DNA of 64,000 nt, from assembly GCF_046365375.1 (NCBI RefSeq), contig NZ_JBKEIT010000004.1, positions 186,001-250,000 on the forward strand. The letters are read 5' to 3'. Of the stretch, positions 34,975 through 43,252 are shown in pieces. The translations under genes and the position numbers were made by a program. Under the pieces are notes generated by a model that saw only the letters and a program-made list of their open reading frames with translations, searched no databases and was not told the origin of the DNA. Origin of the DNA: Butyricimonas muris. Lineage in GTDB: Bacteria; Bacteroidota; Bacteroidia; Bacteroidales; Marinifilaceae. Numbering within the stretch: position 1 is the first letter of the stretch; each line of letters starts with the position of its first letter.

Positions 34975-35667
34975 CTAGCCTAAAAGGCGTCGTTCGATCA
35001 AAGAAATATCTTCTTTATAGGTTAATTTAACATTAGAAGGTGAGCCTTGGATAATTTTGATAGAGATCTCCGGTAAATAGCGTTTCACGACACCACAATC
35101 GTCCGTGCTGAAAAAACAGGGATCTGTAAGTGCCTTATTATAAGCTTCTCGTAACGTGTTTGCTAGGAAGCCTTGTGGCGTTTGTACTTGAAATAGGGTA
35201 GAACGATCGGGGATGGCGTTCACGAATTGTTTCGTGGCATCACTTTGCAAAATGGTATCAGTGGCAGGAATGGCTGTCGTGCAGGCTTCACAATTGTCGA
35301 GAGCCTCAATCGTGTCACTGATCATTTGTTGGGTGACTAATAATCGCACGGCATCGTGAATGATGAATTTGCAATTCGTGTCTTGATAGGCGTTTAAGGC
35401 GGCTAAAGTGGAATGGTAACGTTCTTTGCCACCCGGGATAATCATTCTTACTTTGCCAAATCTTTCCTTGGTAACAATCTCTTGAGTTTCATTCAAGTAA
35501 TCTTTATGGACAACAATAATGATTTCGTCAATAAGTTCGTTTTGCTCGAATACTCCGAGTGTATGAGCCAATACTGTTTTCCCTGCAATGGTGATAAATT
35601 GCTTCGGGAGTTCGCTGCCTAATCGTCGACCGGAACCACCGGCCAGAATTACTCCAATGCTCTTCAT
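34975..35667 (-). CDS. IspD/TarI-family cytidylyltransferase
   Basis: A 230-residue enzyme starting at ATG 35667. Motifs are ILAGGSGRRLGSELPKQF (CTP site), IIHDAVRLLVT, and a C-terminal NVKLTYKEDI. These are shared by IspD (methylerythritol-phosphate cytidylyltransferase, isoprenoid synthesis) and TarI (ribitol-5-phosphate cytidylyltransferase, surface polymers). ATDTI and HDAVR lean slightly towards TarI, while the QTPQGF and the single-gene setting fit IspD. If it is the only such gene in the genome it must be IspD. It has its own promoter, followed by a TTTTCAA repeat in the leader. Confidence 0.85.
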   Translation of the reverse strand: MKSIGVILAGGSGRRLGSELPKQFITIAGKTVLAHTLGVFEQNELIDEIIIVVHKDYLNETQEIVTKERFGKVRMIIPGGKERYHSTLAALNAYQDTNCKFIIHDAVRLLVTQQMISDTIEALDNCEACTTAIPATDTILQSDATKQFVNAIPDRSTLFQVQTPQGFLANTLREAYNKALTDPCFFSTDDCGVVKRYLPEISIKIIQGSPSNVKLTYKEDISLIERRLLG

Positions 35668-35716
35668 TATAATTGAAAATTGAAAATGAGAGTTTCTCAA
35701 TCTTTAAGAGGTTTGA

Positions 35717-35724
35717 CAAAGGTA
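35717..35724 (-). promoter_or_regulatory. -7 element TACCTTTG for the IspD/TarI gene
   Basis: The minus strand reads TACCTTTG about 50 bases upstream of the start codon; a two-unit TTTTCAA repeat lies in the leader between them. Confidence 0.6.
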
Positions 35725-35727
35725 GAT

Positions 35728-37938
35728 TTAATCGGCAATTATAGAATCCGTTAATTCGAATTCCAGTTCGCCGCCGTTTATGATTTCATCATACGTAATC
35801 CATGTGCGATCCAAGGGGTCTCCGTTCAATGAAACTCTTTTCACGTAAATGTATTGATCGTTTTCCCTATTGGCTTTTATCACGAAACGGCGATCTTGCC
35901 CGAGTTTGATAATTACTTTCTTGAATAAGGGCGTCCCTAACTGGTATTTGGTGTCACAAGGATTGACCGGATAGAATCCTAGGGCAGAGAATACATACCA
36001 CGCGGACATTTGACCACAATCCTCGTTACCGCACAGACCGTCGGGACGATCCGTGTAAAGTTCCCGGCGAATTTTGTCTATATAGTATTGAGTCTTGTAT
36101 GGTTTGTCCGTGTAATTGAACAAATAAGCCACGTGGTGAGAAGGTTCATTTCCTTGGGCGTATTGTCCGATTAATCCGCTGATGTCGGGAGAAGCGTTGC
36201 TGCCCTCGATGACGGAAGGCAGGGTGAACAAGCTGTCTAATTTTCGGGCGAAAGCTTCTTTGCCGCCGTGTAAAGAGATAAAGCCGTCGATATCATGGGG
36301 AACAAACCACGAGTATTGCCAAGCATTTCCTTCCGTGTAATCGTCGTTGCGATGCGTGGACGAGAAAGGGGAGAAAGGAGTTCTCCAACTGCCGTCCGCT
36401 AATTTGCCCCGCATCAATCCGGTTGAAGGATCGAAGAGGTTCTTGTAATTTTTAGATGATTCCATGAAAAAGAGATAATCGTTTTCTTTCCCCAAGGCTT
36501 TTGCCATTTGCGCGATACACCAGTCGTCATAAGCAAATTCAAGGGTTTTGGATACTGATTCTTTTTCCAGATCACACGGGATATAATTGTATTCCCGGAA
36601 AAGTCCCAGTCCGTGTCCTTTGGAAAGGGATGTTTCTTTCATCGCCTCGTATGCTTTTTCCACGTCATACCCCCGGATTCCTTTTAAATAGGCTTCCGTG
36701 ATAACCGGAATGGCGTGATTGCCTATCATGCAGTGGCTCTCGTTACCCATTAGTTCCCAGTTAGGTAACAACCCGTGAATCTCGTAATGCCGGATGAAAG
36801 AGTTGATCATATCATTCACCCGATCTTTTTGAGTAATGGTAAAGAGAGGGTGTGATGCCCGGAATGTATCCCACAAGGAGAATACCGTGTATTGATTTTC
36901 TTTCCCCACGCTATGAATTTCTCCGTCCGGTCCTTTATAATTCCCGTGTGCATCAGAGAACAAATAAGGGGCAAGGTACGTGTGATAGAGAGCCGTGTAG
37001 AATGTGCGCGTTTCCTCTTTTGTGCCGCCCTCGACTTTGATACGCGATAAAGCCCGTTTCCATTGTTGTTTGGCTTCTCTGCGCACTTTATCAAAGCTCC
37101 AGTGCGGGAGTTCTTGATCAAGGTTTGCCGCGGCTCCCTCGCAGTTTGCAGATGAAATGCTGACTTTGACCAATATTTTGTTGGTTACCGTACCGAAATC
37201 AATCCATGCATATCCTTTATCGGAAACGATTTTTTGTCCGTTTCTCAATAATTGCAACGTGTCAACACCCGCCCAGATGTCAACATCCTGCGAGAATTCC
37301 ATGAAAAAATAGACATTGTGTTCCCGTGCCCAACCGGTGGATTTTCGATAGCCTTGTATCGTGCGGTTATTGATTTTCTTGATAGAGGTCATTACCGTGC
37401 GATCCCAATTTCTTGCCGTGGTTAAATCCAGTGTCAGCCCGTGGACAGCATTAGACGGGTATTGATAGGCGTGCATTCCACAACGGTTGGTGACCGATAA
37501 TTCGGTTTTTATACCGTTGTCGAAAGTTACGCTATAATATCCGGGTTCGGCTGTCTCGTTGGCATGAGAGTATTTGGCGTACCCGGAAGTGATGAAGTCG
37601 ATGGCTTTTTCTCCCGGTTGCGGGCGTCTTGTGACGGGTAGAAGTCGGATATCCTGCAAATCGCCGATACCGGTTCCGCTTAAATGTGAATGTGAGAACG
37701 AGGATATGATGCTATCACTGTAATGATAGCCGGAACACCACTCCCAACCGCTGCGCGGATTATCCGGGCTCAGTTGAATCCCCCCGAAAGGTACTGCCGC
37801 ACCGGGGAAGCAATGTCCTTGTCCGGCAGTCCCGATAAATGGATCAACGTAGTCCGTTACTCGTGTTTCTTTTTCTTTTCGACAGGATGTAAAGAACCCG
37901 GTAAAACAAAGCAGGAGTAGAAGGAGTCGTGTTTTCAT
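35728..37938 (-). CDS. Glycoside hydrolase family 92 alpha-mannosidase, lipoprotein
   Basis: A 736-residue exo-alpha-mannosidase with a lipobox (GFFTSC, Cys19), so surface or periplasm anchored. The N-terminal beta-sandwich starts YVDPFIGTAGQGHCFPGAAVPFGGIQLSPD, the GH92 hallmark, and the helical barrel has GNEDCGQMSAWYVFSALGFYP with the catalytic acidic residues. GH92 enzymes are calcium-dependent and trim N-glycan or yeast mannan mannose. It ends 11 bases ahead of nothing obvious downstream, and the ROK kinase gene lies 11 bases upstream in the same direction; together they can release and phosphorylate a hexose. Confidence 0.95.
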   Translation of the reverse strand: MKTRLLLLLLCFTGFFTSCRKEKETRVTDYVDPFIGTAGQGHCFPGAAVPFGGIQLSPDNPRSGWEWCSGYHYSDSIISSFSHSHLSGTGIGDLQDIRLLPVTRRPQPGEKAIDFITSGYAKYSHANETAEPGYYSVTFDNGIKTELSVTNRCGMHAYQYPSNAVHGLTLDLTTARNWDRTVMTSIKKINNRTIQGYRKSTGWAREHNVYFFMEFSQDVDIWAGVDTLQLLRNGQKIVSDKGYAWIDFGTVTNKILVKVSISSANCEGAAANLDQELPHWSFDKVRREAKQQWKRALSRIKVEGGTKEETRTFYTALYHTYLAPYLFSDAHGNYKGPDGEIHSVGKENQYTVFSLWDTFRASHPLFTITQKDRVNDMINSFIRHYEIHGLLPNWELMGNESHCMIGNHAIPVITEAYLKGIRGYDVEKAYEAMKETSLSKGHGLGLFREYNYIPCDLEKESVSKTLEFAYDDWCIAQMAKALGKENDYLFFMESSKNYKNLFDPSTGLMRGKLADGSWRTPFSPFSSTHRNDDYTEGNAWQYSWFVPHDIDGFISLHGGKEAFARKLDSLFTLPSVIEGSNASPDISGLIGQYAQGNEPSHHVAYLFNYTDKPYKTQYYIDKIRRELYTDRPDGLCGNEDCGQMSAWYVFSALGFYPVNPCDTKYQLGTPLFKKVIIKLGQDRRFVIKANRENDQYIYVKRVSLNGDPLDRTWITYDEIINGGELEFELTDSIIAD

Positions 37939-37949
37939 GATATTCGTTT

Positions 37950-38903
37950 CTAGGCGTTTAATTCATTCCATACAAGCGCGGATGCCCCGTAAATGGCGGC
38001 ATTCGTGGGTAGTGACGATCGAAGTATTTTTACTTTTTGCTTGAATACATACAACATATTGGCTTCCATTTGTTCCTGCGTGGTCTTGAACAACCATTCA
38101 CCGGCGTTTGCCACGCCGCCTTGCAGGAATATGGCTTCCGGGCTGATTATGGCAACCAGATTTGCCAATGCTTTGCCCAATTGTTCCCCGGTGATTTTGA
38201 AAGCTTCAAGAGCGATGGGATCTCCTTTTTGAGCGGCATCGTATACTTTCTTTGCCGTGATTTCCGTGTAAGGAATATCCCGGAGTGTGCTGGGGGTATT
38301 TTCAAGAGCGAGCAACTCGCAAGCTGTGCGTTTGATTCCGGTAGCGGACGCGTAGGTTTCCAAACATCCCCGACGACCGCAATTACAGTACCTGTCACCG
38401 CCGCACACGAGCGTATGTCCTACTTCACCGGCCAGACCGTCGTGCCCGTAAACGAGTTTTCCGTTCACCACGATTCCACTACCCAGTCCGGTTCCCAGCG
38501 TGATAATCACGAAATCTTTCATGCCTTTCGCCCCACCGTACACCATTTCCCCGATAGCTGCGGCTTTCGCGTCATTCGTGATAAAGGAGGGTACGTTGAA
38601 TTGTCTTACAAGCAATTCAACCATGGGAATCGTGCCTTTCCATGATAGATTGGCTGCGTTCTCGATCGTACCGTTGAAATAATTACCATTCGGGGCACCG
38701 ACACCGATACCGACCAGTTTAACGTCCAGTTTGGAGAGTTCTTTTTTTACCACTTTATGTAAGTCCAGAACGAAATCTTGTGGAGTATTGTATGCCGTGG
38801 TGGATAAAGATCCGTCTGCCAGACAATTCCCATTTTTATCAATGATTCCGAAAGCGATGTTGGTACCGCCAATGTCAATACCTAAAGAGACAGTAGTTTG
38901 CAT
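37950..38903 (-). CDS. ROK-family sugar kinase (glucokinase-like)
   Basis: A 317-residue cytoplasmic kinase with the ATP-phosphate loop GIDIGGTNIAFGIID, the TLGTGLGSGIVVNGKLVYG sugar-binding block with EVGH, and the ROK zinc-binding CNCGRRGCLETYAS motif. It phosphorylates glucose, mannose or an amino sugar. It is the first gene of a two-gene unit with the GH92 mannosidase. A long upstream region contains a small promoter-terminator unit rather than an obvious kinase promoter. Confidence 0.93.
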   Translation of the reverse strand: MQTTVSLGIDIGGTNIAFGIIDKNGNCLADGSLSTTAYNTPQDFVLDLHKVVKKELSKLDVKLVGIGVGAPNGNYFNGTIENAANLSWKGTIPMVELLVRQFNVPSFITNDAKAAAIGEMVYGGAKGMKDFVIITLGTGLGSGIVVNGKLVYGHDGLAGEVGHTLVCGGDRYCNCGRRGCLETYASATGIKRTACELLALENTPSTLRDIPYTEITAKKVYDAAQKGDPIALEAFKITGEQLGKALANLVAIISPEAIFLQGGVANAGEWLFKTTQEQMEANMLYVFKQKVKILRSSLPTNAAIYGASALVWNELNA

Positions 38904-38959
38904 AAATAATATATAAATTTGACAACAACATGATTTGCATTTTTAACGCGGTTAAAGGT

Positions 38960-39078
38960 AATAAAAAAATAAGAGACCGATGGGGCGATCTCTTATTTAA
39001 TTACTAACTACTAACCTAAACATACAAACTTATGAAAAAAAACTGTGTCTTCTATCTGTTTTCTACATTACAAAGATA
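38960..39078 (-). ncRNA. Candidate small RNA or attenuated leader of about 105 nt upstream of the ROK kinase
   Basis: On the minus strand a TATCTTTG promoter element (39071-39078) is followed about 75 bases later by a strong intrinsic terminator (arms 38967-38979 and 38986-38998, 12 of 13 paired with one G-T wobble, then seven T). Nothing in between codes on that strand. The unit would give an RNA of roughly 105 nt, or a leader whose read-through controls the ROK-GH92 genes. No match to a named RNA family is claimed. Confidence 0.45.
38963..38998 (-). terminator. Intrinsic terminator between trmN6 and the ROK kinase gene
   Basis: The minus strand reads AAATAAGAGATCG, a six-base loop, CGGTCTCTTATTT and then a run of T. 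It could also end read-through from trmN6 about 180 bases upstream. Confidence 0.8.
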
Positions 39079-39175
39079 GGGGGTATTCTATGATTTAATA
39101 GTTAATAGTTCGTTAATCTTTTGTGTATATAGATTTAAATCTAATAAACGAAATGCAATAAAAACACGATCAAAT

Positions 39176-39883
39176 TTAGAGTTTCAAATAGAAATCTTTT
39201 GTTAATCGAGCGTAACTCTCGTGATAAACGTGACGTTCAGTTTCTAGTGTAATTGTTTCATTTACAATATCTTTTTGTCGCTTGGAAATTTCCATGAGCT
39301 TACGCTTCGGGGGCTTGTTCGGGGTTGGGCAAATTGTTGTAAATTTGTTAATAAACCATTTGTGCGATTGCGCTAGTGTTATAAAATGCTCCGCTTCGGG
39401 AATCGGTAAGATGATACAAATTTTTCCTTCCGGGGATAGTAGTTTTTCGGAAACATTTAATATGTCCTCGTGCGAGAGGGTCGAGCAATGGCGTGCCATT
39501 GTTTTACTTCGTTCCGGGTTTTGGGTGGAGTTGATAAAGAATGGCGGGTTGCACGTGATGATATCATACAGGTAATCCTGTTTGAAATCTTGTACCCGTC
39601 CTTGGAAAACTTGAATTTTCTCTTTCCACGGGCAATCTTGCACGTTTTCTTTTGCTTGCTTGCAGGCGGCAGGATCGATTTCTATGGCGTCTATTTGTAA
39701 TTCCGGGTTTCGTTGGGCTGCCATGATAGCTATAAGTCCTGTCCCGGTCCCGATGTCCAGCAAACGGTGCGTGTCGGTTAAATCTGCCCACGCTCCTAAA
39801 AGAACACCGTCTGTGCCGACTTTCATCGCGCATCTGTCTTGACGGAGCGTGAACTGTTTAAATTGGAAGTAATCGTTTGCCAT
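39176..39883 (-). CDS. trmN6: tRNA1(Val) adenine-37 N6-methyltransferase
   Basis: A 235-residue methyltransferase of the YfiC/TrmN6 type. It starts FQFKQFTLRQDRCAMKVGTDGVLLGAWAD, the characteristic N-terminus, followed by LLDIGTGTGLIAIMAAQR (SAM motif I) and IITCNPPF, the N6-adenine methylase NPP[YF] motif. It modifies A37 of tRNA-Val. I use ATG 39883 (MANDYFQF) rather than the ATG six codons upstream. A perfect 39-base palindrome separates it from the upstream DUF5606 gene. Confidence 0.92.
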   Translation of the reverse strand: MANDYFQFKQFTLRQDRCAMKVGTDGVLLGAWADLTDTHRLLDIGTGTGLIAIMAAQRNPELQIDAIEIDPAACKQAKENVQDCPWKEKIQVFQGRVQDFKQDYLYDIITCNPPFFINSTQNPERSKTMARHCSTLSHEDILNVSEKLLSPEGKICIILPIPEAEHFITLAQSHKWFINKFTTICPTPNKPPKRKLMEISKRQKDIVNETITLETERHVYHESYARLTKDFYLKL

Positions 39884-39908
39884 AATTAGTTGCCTTTGCA
39901 AGGCTTAA

Positions 39909-39947
39909 AGTTTATAAGGTTCATAAACTTTATGAACCTTATAAACT
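39909..39947. repeat. Perfect 39-bp palindrome of CATAAAGTT/AAGGTT units
   Basis: The 19-base arms AGTTTATAAGGTTCATAAA and TTTATGAACCTTATAAACT pair without mismatch around a single C. It lies between DUF5606 and trmN6, which point the same way. Related inverted units occur at 20227-20373 and 46712-46768. Confidence 0.9.
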
Positions 39948-39954
39948 TTATAAA

Positions 39955-40368
39955 CTATTTTTCTTCTTCTTTCTTCTCCTCTTCTTCTTCGAGGTTTAGC
40001 ATGTTTTTCTCCAATAGTAAGTTGTACCATTGAATCATTTTGCGCATGTCTGACACGTAAACCCGGTCTGCATCATATTCCGGAACGACGGATTCAATGT
40101 AATTCGTGATAACATTGGAGGCTTCCTTGTGATTGATTGTCGGCTTGCCTTCTTCTTTTTTGTAGATTCGTTTGAATACTTCTTTTAAAGGCATGTCTTC
40201 ATCTTCCGTGTATATGGAAATATCTTCAAGAGAAATAATTTTCGCGTTAGAATAAGCAGGAAAGCGTTTTCCGTCAAGTAATGATTCTACGATTAAAGCA
40301 TTCGATGTATTGCTAATTAATTTGTATAATCCCGGTTTTCCTGAGATGGATAAAATTTCTTTCAACAT
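39955..40368 (-). CDS. DUF5606 family protein
   Basis: A 137-residue cytoplasmic protein of the Bacteroidetes DUF5606 family. The N-terminal 50 residues form a small beta domain (LKEILSISGKPGLYKLISNTSNALIVESLLDGKRFPAY), the centre is helical, and the tail is a run of Glu and Lys. Function unknown; the beta domain resembles small nucleic-acid-binding folds, but that is only an impression. A TATTTTTG promoter lies 31 bases upstream. Confidence 0.75.
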   Translation of the reverse strand: MLKEILSISGKPGLYKLISNTSNALIVESLLDGKRFPAYSNAKIISLEDISIYTEDEDMPLKEVFKRIYKKEEGKPTINHKEASNVITNYIESVVPEYDADRVYVSDMRKMIQWYNLLLEKNMLNLEEEEEKKEEEK

Positions 40369-40398
40369 ATTGCTTTCTTTTTGTGTTTAAATGAGGGA

Positions 40399-40406
40399 CA
40401 AAAATA
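40399..40406 (-). promoter_or_regulatory. -7 element TATTTTTG for the DUF5606 gene
   Basis: The minus strand reads TATTTTTG 31 bases before the DUF5606 start, in the divergent gap shared with the ECF sigma gene. Confidence 0.5.
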
Positions 40407-40461
40407 CGAATCAATGTTTAAAACTAAAAACAATGAATTGTTTATTTTTTTCTCACTCTCG

Positions 40462-40490
40462 TGCAACGTTTGAATAAAAAAGTGCATCTT
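40462..40490 (+). promoter_or_regulatory. Possible ECF-type autoregulated promoter
   Basis: TGCAACGTTT, about ten bases, then GTGCATCTT has the GCAAC-type -35 and short -10 layout expected of an ECF promoter, unlike the TAnnTTTG promoters elsewhere in the window. It lies just upstream of the ECF sigma gene and may be its own target. The assignment rests on pattern only. Confidence 0.35.
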
Positions 40491-40520
40491 GCCTGTGAAA
40501 AAGGATAATAAACGTGACTA

Positions 40521-41042
40521 ATGGACGAAGCGTGGGTGATAGAGGAATGCCGGAAAGGTAATCCGAAAGCACAAAAGTCTCTGTATGAATATTTCGCTCC
40601 CAGAATGATGGGCGTGTGTATCCGTTATGCCGGGAATCGAGATGCGGCAGGAGATTTATTGCAGGATGGCTTCGTGAAGGTTTTCACGCGATTGAATGAA
40701 TATATGGCGGTTGGTAGTTTCGAGGGGTGGATGCGGAAAATATTTATCAATTGCGCATTGGAGAGGATTCGTAAGGAGAGGATTTTTTCCAGAGTAGTAG
40801 AAGGGGAGATTGATGTGGAGGATACGATACCTTCGGTATTAGAGACGTTGACGGAAATGGAGATGTTGCAAATGATCCGGTTATTGCCCGAGGGCTACCG
40901 TACGGTGTTTAATTTATTTGCAATCGAAGGATTCTCGCATAAGGAAATCGGGGAGATGCTTCATATCACGGAAGGTACTTCCCGGTCACAATATGCCAGA
41001 GCCCGACAGTGTTTACAGGAAATGATCAGAAAGATGTATTGA
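40521..41042 (+). CDS. ECF RNA polymerase sigma factor
   Basis: A 173-residue ECF sigma-70 protein with region 2 (YAGNRDAAGDLLQDGFVKVFTRL, core-binding and -10 recognition) and region 4 (LPEGYRTVFNLFAIEGFSHKEIGEMLHITEGTSRSQYARAR, helix-turn-helix for -35). It begins an operon in which the next gene, two bases later, encodes its likely membrane anti-sigma factor, followed by two lipoproteins and a radical SAM enzyme. It probably drives this operon itself. Confidence 0.93.
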   Translation: MDEAWVIEECRKGNPKAQKSLYEYFAPRMMGVCIRYAGNRDAAGDLLQDGFVKVFTRLNEYMAVGSFEGWMRKIFINCALERIRKERIFSRVVEGEIDVEDTIPSVLETLTEMEMLQMIRLLPEGYRTVFNLFAIEGFSHKEIGEMLHITEGTSRSQYARARQCLQEMIRKMY

Positions 41043-41044
41043 TT

Positions 41045-42181
41045 ATGGATAAAAGAGAGCGATTTGACGATATTTTCCGGGAGCGGTTATACGATTTGAA
41101 GTATAACCCGACGGAAGCCGCTTGGGAAGGGATTGCCGCCCGTCTTCCACGTCGTCGTTTTGTCCATAAGCGGGTGTACCGGGTGGTTGCCGTGGCGGCG
41201 GTTTTATTGCTTGTGGTTAGCGGGAGCATTTTATATTTGTGGCACGAGGGTGAAGATAATTTTTCTCCCGTTACCGTGTTACAAAACGAGAAAATGAGTC
41301 CCGTACCGTTAATCACGAGCGAGAAGAAGATTGTATTAGTCGCGGAGGCTGCTGGAATAAGGGAATTGAAGCCGGTGTCTTGCAAGGAAAATAGTGTATC
41401 GCGGGAATTTGTACAAGCGTGTAGTCCGATAAATAGAAACTTGGTGGCTTTGCAACACGAGGGCGAATCCGCGATGATATTAGCCGATTGTGATGTTACT
41501 CCTTCGATAAAGAAGAAGGCACGTAAGTGGCGAATTGGAGTGGGAAGCGGCAATTTAGGATTGGCAGGCGTTTCTTTGAATAATGTAGATAATATGGCTC
41601 CGTCGCAAGATTTGGGAAACAATACGGATCCTGAAGATAACGATAGACAGCCATTGTCCAGGGCAACATCGACACCCCGTTATGAACCGGAAAAGTCGAC
41701 TCGGGTAAAACATTTAATGCCTGTATCCATAGGTCTTTCTGTGTCTTATCCGTTAAATGAACGTTGGAGTTTTCAAACCGGATTGACATACACGTATTTA
41801 CGTTCAAAATGGAAACATGAATCAAGTAGTCGGGTTGTTCAAAAACAATCGCTGCATTTTATCGGGATACCTGTTTCGGTAAATTATAGACTCACGAATT
41901 GGTTACGTCCATATTGTTATTTCAATGCCGGAGTATTGGCAGAGGTAAATGTCGCGGGGCGACTTAAAAACTCGTATGGACATGAAGATATACGTGTGCC
42001 GGGAATATTGTGGACAACATATACACGCGTGGGAATTGCTTATCCGCTAATCCGTTTTGTTTCGATCTACGCGGAGGGTGGAATGTGTTACTATTTTAAT
42101 TACAGGGGAACAATTGAAACCGTTCGTTCCGAGAATGCATTCAATTTTACGGGACAACTGGGGTTGCGGTTAAACTTTTAA
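41045..42181 (+). CDS. Anti-sigma-like transmembrane protein fused to an outer-membrane-type beta-barrel domain
   Basis: A 378-residue protein from ATG 41045. Residues 1-38 are cytoplasmic and basic (DDIFRERLYDLKYNPTEAAWEGIAARLP), as in short sigma-binding segments. Residues about 42-63 are one transmembrane helix (VVAVAAVLLLVVSGSILYLW). A Ser/Pro/Asp-rich linker leads to a C-terminal 150-residue domain of alternating strands like the OMP_b-brl families (PVSIGLSVSYPLNERWSFQTGLTYTYLRSKW). It has no signal peptide. I infer a periplasm-sensing anti-sigma factor; whether the barrel-like domain reaches the outer membrane is unknown. Confidence 0.78.
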   Translation: MDKRERFDDIFRERLYDLKYNPTEAAWEGIAARLPRRRFVHKRVYRVVAVAAVLLLVVSGSILYLWHEGEDNFSPVTVLQNEKMSPVPLITSEKKIVLVAEAAGIRELKPVSCKENSVSREFVQACSPINRNLVALQHEGESAMILADCDVTPSIKKKARKWRIGVGSGNLGLAGVSLNNVDNMAPSQDLGNNTDPEDNDRQPLSRATSTPRYEPEKSTRVKHLMPVSIGLSVSYPLNERWSFQTGLTYTYLRSKWKHESSSRVVQKQSLHFIGIPVSVNYRLTNWLRPYCYFNAGVLAEVNVAGRLKNSYGHEDIRVPGILWTTYTRVGIAYPLIRFVSIYAEGGMCYYFNYRGTIETVRSENAFNFTGQLGLRLNF

Positions 42182-42191
42182 ACACGAGAAT

Positions 42192-42695
42192 ATGAAACGA
42201 TTAAAAAGTTATATGACAGGTGCTTGGAAATGGTTGCTTTCCTCTTTGTGGATTGTATTTGGATTTACGGCTTGTGAAGAAGAATATGAAGCATCTATGT
42301 ATGGTTCTCCTCATGCCACTTTTGTTATTAAGGGAAAAGTTGAAAATAGTGCTAAACAGGGCTTGCCTAGAGTTCAAATTGTAATACCTTTGTATGAGGT
42401 TCGTGATACAGTGGAAGGTGTGCCCGTGAAAAAGGAGTATGGCGATACGTTATATACAGACCAAAGAGGACAATTTTTTTGGGAACGTGTAGATTACCCG
42501 GGAGGGAAGGATTTTGAATTACGATTTTACGATATATACCCGCGGGAAGGTTGTGATGCGTGTCAAGCAGATACTTTAAAGGTTAGTTTCTCTCGGGATG
42601 AACTGATAAAGGGTGAAGATGATGGCAATTCATGGTATTTCGGACGTGCCGATAAAAATATAACCGTTGTGCTGGAAGAAAAACGGGATGAATGA
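42192..42695 (+). CDS. Radical SAM-associated putative lipoprotein, copy 1
   Basis: A 167-residue lipoprotein with an unusual conserved leader (MKRLKSY..., W, LLSSL, GF.AC; lipid Cys28). The mature protein starts with an acidic linker, then the motif MYGSPHATFVIKGKV opens a single carboxypeptidase-regulatory-like beta domain. It ends with ELRFYDI, a DACQADTLKV segment, and RDELIKGED. It fits the lipoproteins that occur only beside radical SAM/SPASM enzymes in Bacteroidetes (TIGR04134 type). It may be the enzyme's substrate. Shares operon, leader and motifs with the following gene. Confidence 0.85.
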   Translation: MKRLKSYMTGAWKWLLSSLWIVFGFTACEEEYEASMYGSPHATFVIKGKVENSAKQGLPRVQIVIPLYEVRDTVEGVPVKKEYGDTLYTDQRGQFFWERVDYPGGKDFELRFYDIYPREGCDACQADTLKVSFSRDELIKGEDDGNSWYFGRADKNITVVLEEKRDE

Positions 42696-42715
42696 TAATA
42701 TTAAAAGTAAGGAAA

Positions 42716-43252
42716 ATGAAACGCTTAAAAAGTTATTTAGATAAAAGTTGGAGTGGGCTGCTCTCTTCTTTATTGGCAGTATTAGGATTTTCCGGTTGTG
42801 GAGGTTCTGCCGATTCACCGGAGGATATACCTCTTATGTATGGAACCCCGACAGCTTCCTTCTCTATTAAAGGTAAAGTACAGAATTCTGCCGGGCATGC
42901 ATTGCCGGGTGTCCGGGTTGTTATTCCTAAGGTGGAATTCTATCAGGTTGCCACGGAGAGTTTTATCCCGGACTACCCGATAATCACGGAAGAAAGACGT
43001 GATACCTTGTATACCGACGAGGAAGGGCGTTTCGGGCGTAGGTTTTATGATTTCCCGACGGATACCGTGCGGTATGAATTACAATTTTACGATGTGAACC
43101 CGCTGGCGGGAGTGCCTGCCTGCGAGCCGGATACGTTAAAAGTAACTTTTACACGTGACGAGTTACAACGGGATAAGAATGATAACGAGTGGAACCGGGG
43201 AAATGTAGTGAAAGAGATTACCGTAACCTTGAAAGAGAAGGCAGATGAGTAA
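42716..43252 (+). CDS. Radical SAM-associated putative lipoprotein, copy 2
   Basis: A 178-residue paralogue of the preceding lipoprotein, starting at ATG 42716, 20 bases after it. The leaders share MKRLKSY, W12, LLSSL and the lipid Cys28 in GFSGCGG. The mature parts share MYG[ST]PxA[ST]FxIKGKVxNS, DTLYTD, and the ELxFYDxxPxxGxxACxxDTLKVxFxRDEL block, including one conserved mature-domain cysteine. Its stop overlaps the radical SAM start by eight bases, so the modifying enzyme and this lipoprotein are made together. Confidence 0.85.
   Translation: MKRLKSYLDKSWSGLLSSLLAVLGFSGCGGSADSPEDIPLMYGTPTASFSIKGKVQNSAGHALPGVRVVIPKVEFYQVATESFIPDYPIITEERRDTLYTDEEGRFGRRFYDFPTDTVRYELQFYDVNPLAGVPACEPDTLKVTFTRDELQRDKNDNEWNRGNVVKEITVTLKEKADE

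Noticed and set aside
38037..38645. 202-codon plus-strand ORF opposite the ROK kinase gene
   Set aside because: It is a shadow of the kinase frame, with irregular composition and no start context.
39032..39079. Fifteen-codon ORF on the plus strand starting MKKNCVFYLFSTLQR
   Set aside because: It has no downstream gene on the plus strand, and its end coincides with a minus-strand TATCTTTG promoter element. Too short to support as a gene without conservation data.
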